The notes below the pieces were generated by a model that was given only the letters and a program-made list of their open reading frames with translations, was not told the origin of the DNA and did not search any database. Below are positions 1-5,340 of a stretch of 7,342 nt of DNA, in pieces. This DNA is from Eubacterium sp. CAG:786 (GTDB lineage Bacteria; Bacillota; Clostridia; Oscillospirales; Ruminococcaceae). Both the position numbers and the translations under genes were made by a program. The stretch is from NCBI GenBank assembly GCA_000432175.1, contig HF989484.1, positions 1 to 7,342 on the forward strand, written 5' to 3'. How positions within the stretch are numbered: position 1 is the stretch's first letter; each line of letters starts with the position of its first letter.

Positions 1-199
1 CCCCTGCGGCCAGCGCGAAAGTACGCTGCCCGTCGCGCTCATGTATCGCGCCGCGCAGCCGCTCGCCGAATTCACCAGGGACCTTGCTGAAACGCTCCAT
101 CGCCGGCTCGTCGATGTCTATTTCCCAGCCCCTGCAGCAGTTGTCGGTGCACCTGTCCGCAGTACAGACGAATTTGTCATAGAACCACGGTCTTATCAT
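1..199 (-). CDS. FliB-like (flagellin) lysine-N-methylase, N-terminal part, cut by the left window edge
   Basis: Reading leftwards from the ATG at 197-199, 66 codons are open to the window edge; the 3' part is missing. The start MIRPWFYDKFVC continues into a cysteine cluster C12-x4-C17-x3-C21-C22 followed by R-G-W-E-I-D-I-D. This CxxxxCxxxCCxGW block is what I recognise from the N-terminus of the FliB family (flagellin lysine-N-methylase, normally near 380 residues), where the cysteines are thought to hold a metal or iron-sulfur centre. The ATG overlaps the TGA of the acetyltransferase gene by 4 nt (ATGA) and has no good Shine-Dalgarno of its own, so translation is probably coupled. No flagellar gene is visible here, and FliB-like proteins also occur in genomes without flagella, so the substrate may not be flagellin. 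The family call is fairly secure; the substrate is unknown. Confidence 0.8.
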   Translation of the reverse strand, partial: MIRPWFYDKFVCTADRCTDNCCRGWEIDIDEPAMERFSKVPGEFGERLRGAIHERDGQRTFALAAG

Positions 200-684
200 A
201 GCTTGGTCACGTCAAAATAATGCGGGATTATATCCGCATATGTGCCGTCCTTTTTACGGAAGCCCCCGGGTATTACCCCCAGCCGGACGAAGCCAAGGCT
301 CTTGTAAAGCGCCAGCGCAGGCGCATTGTCGGCCACCACCGCGTTGAACTGCATCACACGGAAGCCAAGTTCCCGGCATTTGTGCAGGCAGTCGGTGACA
401 AGCTGTCTGCCAACCTGCTTTCCCCGCATATCCGAGCGGACTGCGTAGCTCGCATTCGCGATGTGCCCGCATCTGCCAACGTTATTCGGGTGCAGGATGT
501 ACAGCCCCACCACCTCGCCGTTTTCCACCGCGGCGCCGGTGAAACTCTGCGAAGAGAAGAACTCCTCCGCGCTTTCAGGTGTGAGGTCATCTTCCTGCGG
601 GAATGCCTGCCCAGCGTCCACGACCTCGTTCCAGATGCGCATGAGCGCCGGAACGTCCTGCTTTTCAAACTTCCTTATCTCCAT
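196..684 (-). CDS. GNAT-family N-acetyltransferase
   Basis: This 162-residue protein is the usual size of a single-domain GNAT enzyme, which moves an acetyl group from acetyl-CoA to an amine. It begins MEIRKFEKQD (strand beta-1 of the fold). The acetyl-CoA-binding motif A appears as V82-R-S-D-M-R-G-K-Q-V-G-R-Q-L95, where the pyrophosphate loop RGKQVG replaces the more common RGxGxG. Motif B is N120-APALALYKSLGF132, the standard C-terminal signature. The tail FRKKDGTYADIIPHYFDV resembles amino-acid or small-molecule acetyltransferases, but the acceptor cannot be told from sequence. The start is supported by AAGAAGGAAC just upstream. It lies 14 nt after the nucleoside kinase stop and overlaps the FliB-like gene by 4 nt, so it is the middle gene of a three-gene operon. 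A functional link to the methylase is possible but not shown. Confidence 0.9.
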   Translation of the reverse strand: MEIRKFEKQDVPALMRIWNEVVDAGQAFPQEDDLTPESAEEFFSSQSFTGAAVENGEVVGLYILHPNNVGRCGHIANASYAVRSDMRGKQVGRQLVTDCLHKCRELGFRVMQFNAVVADNAPALALYKSLGFVRLGVIPGGFRKKDGTYADIIPHYFDVTKL

Positions 685-698
685 TTTTTGTTCCTTCT

Positions 699-1610
699 TT
701 ATCCTATAAATTCACGGATGAGAGAATTGTCCGGCACGGCTTCCCGCTCAAGCGGAGAAAGCGCCCGCAAAAATAACTCGATATCCGCGTAATGGTCGTA
801 ATTCCCGTAGGTTTTGGACACCCGCTCAAGGTCGCCGAGCAGAATGTCGCGGTAAACCATCGGCTCATACGCTATGAACGTATCTATATCAAAGCTTGCA
901 CGGTGCTTGTACGGCATGATGTAGAGGTCCTCACCGCGCTCCACGGAGCGGAAGAAATCCATAGTCTCAGAAATGCTGCGCCCGCGGTAAAGCTTATCTC
1001 GTATCAGCCTGCGCATAAGGCGTATTTTCGACGGGTGGAGCAGCGCGCCGTTGTCCTCAAGTCTTGTCCTGACGGAAACGTACACCCTGTTCGTGAACTC
1101 GTCGGAGTGCCCCGTCACATCGGGATTTAACGCGTGGATACCCTCAATGATGACGATATCGCCCGGCTGGCGTTCAAGGGTCATTCCGGGACGGCGCTTC
1201 TGCTCCGCAAAGTCGAACGACGGAACTTCCACCGGCTCACAGCGCGTGAGCATTTCGATGTGCTTGCTGAGCAGCTCCGTATCAAGCCTCCTTGGCGACT
1301 CAAAATCGAATTTTCCCTGCTCCGCAAGGCGTATCTCATCTTCTGAAAGCGACAGGAAGTAGTTGTCCATTGAGATAACATGCGCGCGGCAGCCGTTGTC
1401 CTCAAGCAGGCGCGCCATTCTCCCCGCAGTGGTGGTCTTGCCGGAACCGGACGGCCCGGAAATAAGCACGACAGGGCGTTCGCTGCGTTCATTATATATA
1501 TGTTCAGCCGCTGTGGATATCTGGTCTGCATAGGCGTTCTCAGACTGCATGACAAATTCCTGCGGGTCGGCGGCTCTGGAATTCAGCTCCTTTACAGGAA
1601 TACATTTCAT
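699..1610 (-). CDS. Uridine kinase-like nucleoside kinase (P-loop)
   Basis: The protein has 303 residues and would phosphorylate uridine/cytidine or a related nucleoside in pyrimidine salvage, in the cytoplasm. Visible motifs in order are Walker A GPSGSGKTT (52-60), MDNYF (81-85), FDFESPRRLD (101-110, the substrate-binding DxPxxxD-like block of uridine kinases), and the Walker B-like strand IVIIEGIHALNP (152-163). R196-to-R211 (IRLMRRLIRDKLYRGR) matches the basic lid region. Compared with Udk (about 210 residues) it has about 45 extra N-terminal and about 70 extra C-terminal residues. It lacks the TGS/threonyl-tRNA-synthetase-like N-terminal domain of the longer (about 550-residue) clostridial nucleoside kinases, yet it resembles their kinase half. 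I chose the ATG at 1608-1610 because AAAGGGGA (1617-1624) sits 6 nt before it; a GTG at 1632-1634 is in frame but lies inside a hairpin stem and lacks a site. It is first in an operon with the acetyltransferase and the FliB-like gene. Confidence 0.88.
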   Translation of the reverse strand: MKCIPVKELNSRAADPQEFVMQSENAYADQISTAAEHIYNERSERPVVLISGPSGSGKTTTAGRMARLLEDNGCRAHVISMDNYFLSLSEDEIRLAEQGKFDFESPRRLDTELLSKHIEMLTRCEPVEVPSFDFAEQKRRPGMTLERQPGDIVIIEGIHALNPDVTGHSDEFTNRVYVSVRTRLEDNGALLHPSKIRLMRRLIRDKLYRGRSISETMDFFRSVERGEDLYIMPYKHRASFDIDTFIAYEPMVYRDILLGDLERVSKTYGNYDHYADIELFLRALSPLEREAVPDNSLIREFIG

Positions 1611-1630
1611 AAAAAGTCCCCTTTCACCGA

Positions 1631-1662
1631 ACACGTCCGCAGAGTTCAGGCTGCGGACGTGT
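1631..1662 (-). promoter_or_regulatory. Perfect 12-bp inverted repeat at the 5' end of the kinase operon transcript
   Basis: ACACGTCCGCAG (1631-1642) and CTGCGGACGTGT (1651-1662) are exact inverse complements separated by 8 nt. The predicted transcription start from the promoter at 1673-1701 is about 1665, so the mRNA would begin within a few bases of this stem; the kinase ribosome binding site (1617-1624) follows 6 nt after it. A strong 5'-terminal stem-loop is known in other mRNAs to protect against 5'-dependent decay. The repeat could equally be a dyad operator for a repressor. There is no immediate T-run on the minus strand, so it is not a normal terminator for pilT; on the plus strand it is followed by a loose T-rich stretch, but no plus-strand gene precedes it. 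Confidence 0.6.
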
Positions 1663-1672
1663 ATTTTATTCT

Positions 1673-1701
1673 ATTATATGCCAAAATTTGAATTCTGTCA
1701 A
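1673..1701 (-). promoter_or_regulatory. Sigma-A promoter of the nucleoside kinase operon
   Basis: On the minus strand the -35 box TTGACA (plus positions 1696-1701) and -10 box TATAAT (1673-1678) both match consensus exactly, with a 17-nt spacer. The -35 box starts only 2 nt after the pilT stop codon. The predicted start is near 1665, giving a leader of about 55 nt that contains the 12-bp stem-loop and the kinase ribosome binding site. With no terminator seen between pilT and this point, the kinase operon may also receive read-through from upstream. Confidence 0.82.
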
Positions 1702-1703
1702 CA

Positions 1704-2759
1704 TCAGATGCTATTGAGCAGCTTCTTTTCCATCTCGTTTCTGTCTGTGGAATATTCCAGCGCTGTCTCATAGGCTATCTGACCGGTCCTGTAGAGCTTT
1801 GCAAGGCTGTCGTTGAGCGTGCACATGCCGTCGCGGCCGCCGGAAGCCATGGTGGTCTCCATCATGTTAATCTTGTTGGAGCGTATAAGGTTCTTGATGG
1901 CGTCAGTGCCCACCATGACCTCGACTGCTGCAACTCTTCCCTTGCCGTCGGAGCGCGGGATAAGCGACTGCGCGATTATCGCCTGTATCATGCTGGCAAG
2001 CTGCGAGCGCACCTGTTCCTGCGAATGGACAGGGCACGCGTCGATTATTCTGTCAACGGTCTGCGCAGCGCTGGAAGTATGCAGCGTGCCGAATACCAGG
2101 TGTCCTGTTTCGGCTGCGGTCATCGCGAGGGAAATCGTTTCGTAATCTCTCATCTCACCGATGAGGATAACGTCCGGGTCCTCACGCAGCGCGCTGCGGA
2201 GCGCTTCATGGAAAGACGGCACATCTCTGCCGAGCTCTCTCTGGTGGATAGTCGCCTTTTCCTGCTTGTAGCGGTACTCTATCGGGTCCTCAATGGTGAT
2301 GATGTGGCAGGGACGGGTCTTGTTGATGTATTCCACCAGCGCGGCAAGGGTGGTGGATTTACCCGCGCCGGTAGGACCGGTAACGAGCACCAGACCCCTG
2401 CGCTTCTTTGCGAAATCCAGCAGCACCGGGGGCATTTTAAGTTCCTCAAGGGTGGGTATCTCGGCATTCAGCAGACGAATGCAGGCAGCCAGCTTTCCGC
2501 TCTGACGGAACACGTTGACGCGCTGTCTTGCGCCGTTTTTGAGCTCAAAGCTGAAATCTATGTCCTTGCCGTCGTTGAGCATCTTCTCCTGCTCAGCGGA
2601 AAGTATCGAAAGAATGGTGCGGTTGACCACCTGGTCAGAAAGCTCTGTGTACTTGCGAAGTTCACCGTTCACGCGCACCACAGTGGGGGCGCCGACGGTG
2701 AGGTGAATATCAGAGGCGTTCATTTCTCTCGCCTGCATAATGAATTCTTCAAAAGTCAT
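1704..2759 (-). CDS. pilT: PilT-type type IV pilus retraction ATPase
   Basis: This 351-residue protein has the full length of PilT, the hexameric cytoplasmic ATPase that depolymerises type IV pili and powers twitching. The N-terminal PAS-like domain covers about 1-105, with the typical ASDIHLTVGAPTVVRVNGEL (15-34). The ATPase core has Walker A GPTGAGKST (128-136), the Asp box IEDPIEY (156-162), Walker B DPDVILIGEMRD (194-205, with catalytic E202 in GEMRD) and the His box HLVFGTLHTSSA (220-231). AIIAQSLIPR (260-269) and DAIKNLIRSNKI (286-297) correspond to the AIRNLIRE-type C-terminal motif that marks PilT rather than the extension ATPase PilB. All catalytic motifs look intact. The start has GGAAGGA about 8 nt upstream. 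It follows the CobU-like gene by 43 nt with no promoter or terminator seen between, so the two are probably co-transcribed. No pilin or other pilus gene is in the window. Confidence 0.95.
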   Translation of the reverse strand: MTFEEFIMQAREMNASDIHLTVGAPTVVRVNGELRKYTELSDQVVNRTILSILSAEQEKMLNDGKDIDFSFELKNGARQRVNVFRQSGKLAACIRLLNAEIPTLEELKMPPVLLDFAKKRRGLVLVTGPTGAGKSTTLAALVEYINKTRPCHIITIEDPIEYRYKQEKATIHQRELGRDVPSFHEALRSALREDPDVILIGEMRDYETISLAMTAAETGHLVFGTLHTSSAAQTVDRIIDACPVHSQEQVRSQLASMIQAIIAQSLIPRSDGKGRVAAVEVMVGTDAIKNLIRSNKINMMETTMASGGRDGMCTLNDSLAKLYRTGQIAYETALEYSTDRNEMEKKLLNSI

Positions 2760-2802
2760 GGTGTTCTTCCTTCCGTGTATGTGTCATGTGGTTGTAGTCA
2801 GT

Positions 2803-3348
2803 TCACTTTATCTTGAACTGAATGCCGCTTGCGGAGAAATAAACCTCGTCCGAGGAGTTCGCTATACGCTGATTTATGTAGCCTATAATGCGACGGAGCG
2901 CCTTCTGGCACGGGTCGGCAGGCGAAACGGAAAAACCCGTTTCAAGGGTGATGATGGTCATGCTGCCGTCGTTTTCACGGATACGCTCGCGCATTGCCTC
3001 AATGTCCGCGATGACCTGCTTTTCAATGGATTTCATCAGCTCGTCGTTCATTTCTGAAATATCCGGACACATTCTGTCGAGCACTATCGAGGTGTAATCG
3101 CTCAGCCTGTCGAAAATCACGAACTTGTGGTCGCCTATCGCAGCGGCAGGGTTGTCAGTGATACCAGTCACTATGTCCCACTCAACGCCGTTCTGATTAT
3201 TTCCGTATTCTATTCGGTGCAGGATATCCGGGTCAACAGCCTCCCCGGTGCGCAGGTAGAGCACATAGTCAAAGCGGGAATAGTTCGTCACAGCCCAGCG
3301 CGACTTACCGCTCGACGCCCCTCCGGTTATCAGTATGGATTTGGACAT
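2803..3348 (-). CDS. CobU-like P-loop nucleotide kinase, probably lacking the guanylyltransferase histidine
   Basis: The 181-residue length matches CobU (adenosylcobinamide kinase/adenosylcobinamide-phosphate guanylyltransferase). The P-loop ITGGASSGKSRWA (7-19) and the C-terminal block INQRIANSSDEVYFSASGIQFKIK (158-181) follow the CobU pattern NQR...DEV...SGI..KIK. LETGFSVSPADP (135-146) sits where CobU has NEVGMGIVP. Two things differ from CobU as I remember it: the RIxxHxxxR segment that carries the guanylylated histidine reads R45-I-E-Y-G-N-N-Q-N, without histidine, and GMGIVP is altered. The kinase P-loop is kept, the GMP-transfer step is probably lost. No other cobalamin gene is present. 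It is followed 43 nt later by pilT and led by a consensus-like promoter, so it may be a nucleotide-binding accessory protein with a new role. The start is set by the ATG at 3346-3348 with GGTGG and AAAGGA just upstream. The fold call is good; the function is open. Confidence 0.75.
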   Translation of the reverse strand: MSKSILITGGASSGKSRWAVTNYSRFDYVLYLRTGEAVDPDILHRIEYGNNQNGVEWDIVTGITDNPAAAIGDHKFVIFDRLSDYTSIVLDRMCPDISEMNDELMKSIEKQVIADIEAMRERIRENDGSMTIITLETGFSVSPADPCQKALRRIIGYINQRIANSSDEVYFSASGIQFKIK

Positions 3349-3421
3349 TTCGCCACCGTTCCTTTCAAAATTAGTGGAGATAAATGCAATTTATGACGTT
3401 CACATTCATCGTATACATTAC

Positions 3422-3450
3422 ATTATACAACAAAATCTTCAACATGTAAA
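3422..3450 (-). promoter_or_regulatory. Main sigma-A promoter of the cobU-like/pilT unit
   Basis: On the minus strand TTTACA (plus 3445-3450) is followed after exactly 17 nt by TATAAT (3422-3427). The predicted start is near 3415, giving a leader of about 65 nt before the ATG at 3348. The heptamers GTTCACA (3398-3404) and TGTGAAC (3459-3465) flank this promoter as an inverted repeat 54 nt apart, which might be an operator pair or chance in AT-rich DNA. Confidence 0.75.
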
Positions 3451-3465
3451 GCGGTTTTTGTGAAC

Positions 3466-3493
3466 TTTATACAATGAACATTAAAATTGTGAA
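3466..3493 (-). promoter_or_regulatory. Possible second, upstream promoter of the cobU-like/pilT unit
   Basis: On the minus strand TTCACA (plus 3488-3493) lies 16 nt before TATAAA (3466-3471). It is weaker than the promoter just downstream, so it may be a secondary start or fortuitous. Confidence 0.4.
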
Positions 3494-3542
3494 TATTTTC
3501 CGGATTTATGCCACATAAATTGTGTAAAATCATGATATGCAG

Positions 3543-3577
3543 AAAAAATTACCCCGGTGATGTTTCCACCACCGGGG
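3543..3577 (-). terminator. Rho-independent terminator of the lipoprotein gene
   Basis: Read on the minus strand, CCCCGGTG (plus 3570-3577) pairs perfectly with CACCGGGG (3552-3559) around a 10-nt loop, and the stem is followed by TAATTTTTT (3543-3551). This is a textbook intrinsic terminator for transcription coming from the lipoprotein gene, about 155 nt after its stop codon. It also insulates the cobU-like promoter region downstream. Confidence 0.88.
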
Positions 3578-3593
3578 AGGGTATATAAACACG

Positions 3594-3714
3594 CCGGGCA
3601 TGCCTCCGGCTTTTCACGGACGTCCTTGCTGGTGCCCGGACGCCACCTTCGGCTCGGCATGGAGTTTCGGCATCACGCGCGGTTCTGCCTTACCCTGCCT
3701 TATTGTATGCCCGG
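3594..3714 (-). other. GC-rich structured 3' tail of the lipoprotein transcript
   Basis: Between the lipoprotein stop and its terminator lies GC-rich DNA closed by an exact 8-bp inverted repeat, CCGGGCAT (3594-3601) and ATGCCCGG (3707-3714), 105 nt apart. Inside are further short dyads such as GCCGG/CCGGC (3593-3610), the palindrome GGACGTCC near 3618-3625, and GGTG/CACC around 3631-3647. It could be a folded 3' untranslated region or the source of a 3'-derived small RNA. I do not recognise a known RNA family (it lacks the SRP GGAAGNAGC core and the classic c-di-GMP riboswitch motifs). Confidence 0.35.
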
Positions 3715-3730
3715 TCATGCAGAGAGGTGA

Positions 3731-5101
3731 TTACTCCATGATTTCTTCTCCGACATCGCCTGTGTTCACCGCAAACGCGTAATCGCACCAGCCCTGCGGC
3801 ATTTCCACACGAATGGTGCACACCGCTTCGGTGCACTCTTCGGGGGCTGTCAGGGCGCCTGCGGTGAATTCCATGGTCCACAGTTCGTCGCTGCTCGTCT
3901 GGTACTCCGCGTCGGTTATCCCGGAATTCTCCGGCAGGTCAATCGTTATCGTGCTGCCTGGCTCTGCATTTATATGAGCAAGTTCGTCTTTGGCGTTCCA
4001 CGGGCTCATCATATCCGCTGCTGCAGTGCTGTATTCCATGCCGTCGGCAGAAGTCCATTTGTAATTGAACTGCTTCATGGCATATTCACCGTCGCCGTAA
4101 TACGCGGTCAGCTGCGGGGGCAGCTCCGGTGAATATGCCCCGGTGTTCGCTTCCTCGCCTGTCTGCACTGAAAATACATAATCGCACGTTCCTGCGGGCA
4201 TCTCTACAGTCACGCAGACCGGGGAATTCACGCTGTCCTGTGGCATTGTTATCCTGTTGTTCTTTACCTCCAGCGGGTGGCTTTCGTCCTCAGCCGTGTA
4301 GTACACCGCAGACTTTATGCCCGAATTCTCCGGAAGCATTATTGAGAACGTTTCCCCGGGGAGCGCGGTCAGCTGCGGGCGCAGGTTTCCATTTTCGTAC
4401 ATCTGCCACGGGGAGGGACAATCGACCGTCACAGTGGCGGCGCCGTTTTCAGTGGTTTCAGTCCATTCGTAGCCGCCCCTGGTCATCGCAAAGCCGATGT
4501 CGCCGGAATAAACGCGCAGCTCCGGCGGCTCGGACGGGTCGGTCTGGCTGCGCTCCACCAGGAAATAATATTCTGCGTCGCCCTGCGGGAATTTCACCGC
4601 AACATCGACCACGCCGCTCATAACGCTGTCCGGGAAGCTGATAACGCCGTCTGCGGTATATTCCAGCGCGGTATTTTCGGAGCCGTCCATCGGAAACAGC
4701 GTAACGGAGGTTATTTCCGCACCGGAATACAAATTCACCTTCGGCTCTCCGTCGGAAACGAGGTCGAGGTCTACCTTTGCGGTTATGTTGCCATTCAGCG
4801 CGCACTGCACCGGGGAAGCCCCGCACGCGTTCACCATTTCACCGTTGTTGTCCCAGGAATAGTTTCCCAGCGTCATCAGAGCCATTGCAGCCAGCCCGTC
4901 GCCGCTGTACTGCACGCCCAGGCTCGGCGGCTGGGAAGTATCTGCCTGTGGGACTTCGCCCGTCACGCGGGCTATCTCGGTTTCCTCATTGCTTACAACG
5001 CCAAGGGCAGTGCTGGAATCGGCAGAGCCTGCCCCCTGCGATGAACAGCCCGTCAGCGCGACAACTGCCGCCATTGCGGCAAATATAGTTTTTCTTTTCA
5101 T
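3731..5101 (-). CDS. Surface lipoprotein with three tandem Ig-like repeats, function unknown
   Basis: The 456-residue protein starts with a lipoprotein signal: KRK at 2-4, a hydrophobic stretch TIFAAMAAVVAL and the lipobox L16-T-G-C19, so Cys19 should be lipidated and the mature protein anchored outside the membrane. A linker rich in S, E, T and Q (about 20-57) leads to three tandem repeats at about 58-187, 192-316 and 328-449. Each has PPxLxxYxGD, then AM...YxW, then a P-rich turn (SPW in repeats 2 and 3), PGxxxxxxLPENSGIxxAxYxT, and a closing VEMPxGxCDYxFxVxTG strand pair. Alternating hydrophobics suggest beta-sandwich modules. Repeats 2 and 3 share a cysteine pair (C296/C306, C428/C439) that could form disulfides; repeat 1 is more diverged and has C92/C100 instead. 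No catalytic motif is visible. The start has AAGGAG 7 nt upstream. It stands alone, divergent from the chemoreceptor gene. I do not recognise the family; binding of a ligand or wall component is a guess. Confidence 0.85.
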   Translation of the reverse strand: MKRKTIFAAMAAVVALTGCSSQGAGSADSSTALGVVSNEETEIARVTGEVPQADTSQPPSLGVQYSGDGLAAMALMTLGNYSWDNNGEMVNACGASPVQCALNGNITAKVDLDLVSDGEPKVNLYSGAEITSVTLFPMDGSENTALEYTADGVISFPDSVMSGVVDVAVKFPQGDAEYYFLVERSQTDPSEPPELRVYSGDIGFAMTRGGYEWTETTENGAATVTVDCPSPWQMYENGNLRPQLTALPGETFSIMLPENSGIKSAVYYTAEDESHPLEVKNNRITMPQDSVNSPVCVTVEMPAGTCDYVFSVQTGEEANTGAYSPELPPQLTAYYGDGEYAMKQFNYKWTSADGMEYSTAAADMMSPWNAKDELAHINAEPGSTITIDLPENSGITDAEYQTSSDELWTMEFTAGALTAPEECTEAVCTIRVEMPQGWCDYAFAVNTGDVGEEIME

Positions 5102-5182
5102 GGTACCACTCCTTTTCAGTCAGTATTCCTCTTTTGCTGATAAAACAAAACATCAACGAAAAAGGTTGCAAATTTGTTATTT

Positions 5183-5211
5183 TTAATAAAACATTTAGTC
5201 ATATTCAACAA
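5183..5211 (-). promoter_or_regulatory. Tentative promoter of the lipoprotein gene
   Basis: In the AT-rich divergent intergenic region, the minus strand shows TTGTTG (plus 5206-5211), a 17-nt spacer and TATTAA (5183-5188). An overlapping alternative is TTGAAT (5203-5208) with TAAAAA (5180-5185), also 17 nt apart. Both are only moderate matches, so the exact promoter is uncertain, but one is expected between 5102 and 5236. Confidence 0.3.
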
Positions 5212-5236
5212 TATTGCAGAAATTGTGAACTATATA

Positions 5237-5265
5237 TTGACAAATCAGCCAATTCATAATATAAT
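5237..5265 (+). promoter_or_regulatory. Sigma-A promoter of the chemoreceptor gene
   Basis: TTGACA (5237-5242) and TATAAT (5260-5265) both match the consensus exactly with a 17-nt spacer. The predicted start is near 5272, giving a leader of about 69 nt with AAGGAG (5328-5333) 7 nt before the ATG at 5341. The boxes are of the housekeeping type rather than the flagellar sigma-D type (TAAA-N15-GCCGATAT), so this receptor is probably not in a flagellar late-gene regulon. Confidence 0.85.
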
Positions 5266-5340
5266 ATGATGATGATACAAAAGCAGTTGTTTCATTACAC
5301 TGGTAATTATGGTGAAATCTTACATTCAAGGAGAGCTTAT

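Larger units (their letters stand above)
3349..3730. other. Gene-free interval between the cobU-like and lipoprotein genes
   Basis: This 382-bp gap has two halves of contrasting composition. Positions 3349-3542 are AT-rich and hold the one or two minus-strand promoters of the cobU-like/pilT unit. Positions 3543-3577 are the intrinsic terminator of the lipoprotein gene. Positions 3578-3730 are GC-rich, with several short inverted repeats, and would form the 3' tail of the lipoprotein mRNA. The only open frames here are short and lack ribosome binding sites. I see no tRNA, and no riboswitch consensus that I recognise. Confidence 0.7.

Noticed and set aside
220..792. 190-residue plus-strand open frame over the acetyltransferase gene
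   Set aside because: It overlaps a clear GNAT gene on the other strand, has no recognisable motif and arises from the GC-rich codon pattern.
1611..1634. GTG at 1632-1634 as an earlier start for the nucleoside kinase
   Set aside because: It lies inside the stem of the leader hairpin and has no ribosome binding site, whereas ATG 1608-1610 has AAAGGGGA 6 nt upstream.
1631..1675. The 12-bp hairpin as an intrinsic terminator for pilT
   Set aside because: On the minus strand the stem is followed by TCGGTGAAAGGGG rather than a T-run, and the kinase promoter lies upstream of it, so it would sit in the kinase leader.
2025..2816. 263-residue open frame on the plus strand
   Set aside because: It is the complement of pilT and the cobU-like gene end, has no ribosome binding site or family motif, and both minus-strand genes have intact catalytic motifs.
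3593..3614. Plus-strand GCCGG/CCGGC hairpin followed by TTTT as a plus-strand terminator
   Set aside because: The stem is only 5 bp, the T-run only 4, and no plus-strand gene lies upstream.
3614..3718. 34-residue minus-strand open frame in the lipoprotein 3' tail
   Set aside because: There is no Shine-Dalgarno sequence at a suitable distance and the composition is not protein-like; it is better read as structured untranslated RNA.
5266..5340. In-frame ATG codons at 5266 and the next two codons, extending the chemoreceptor by 25 residues
   Set aside because: They lie immediately after the TATAAT box, at or before the predicted transcription start, and have no ribosome binding site. ATG 5341 has AAGGAG 7 nt upstream and begins a normal receptor N-terminus.
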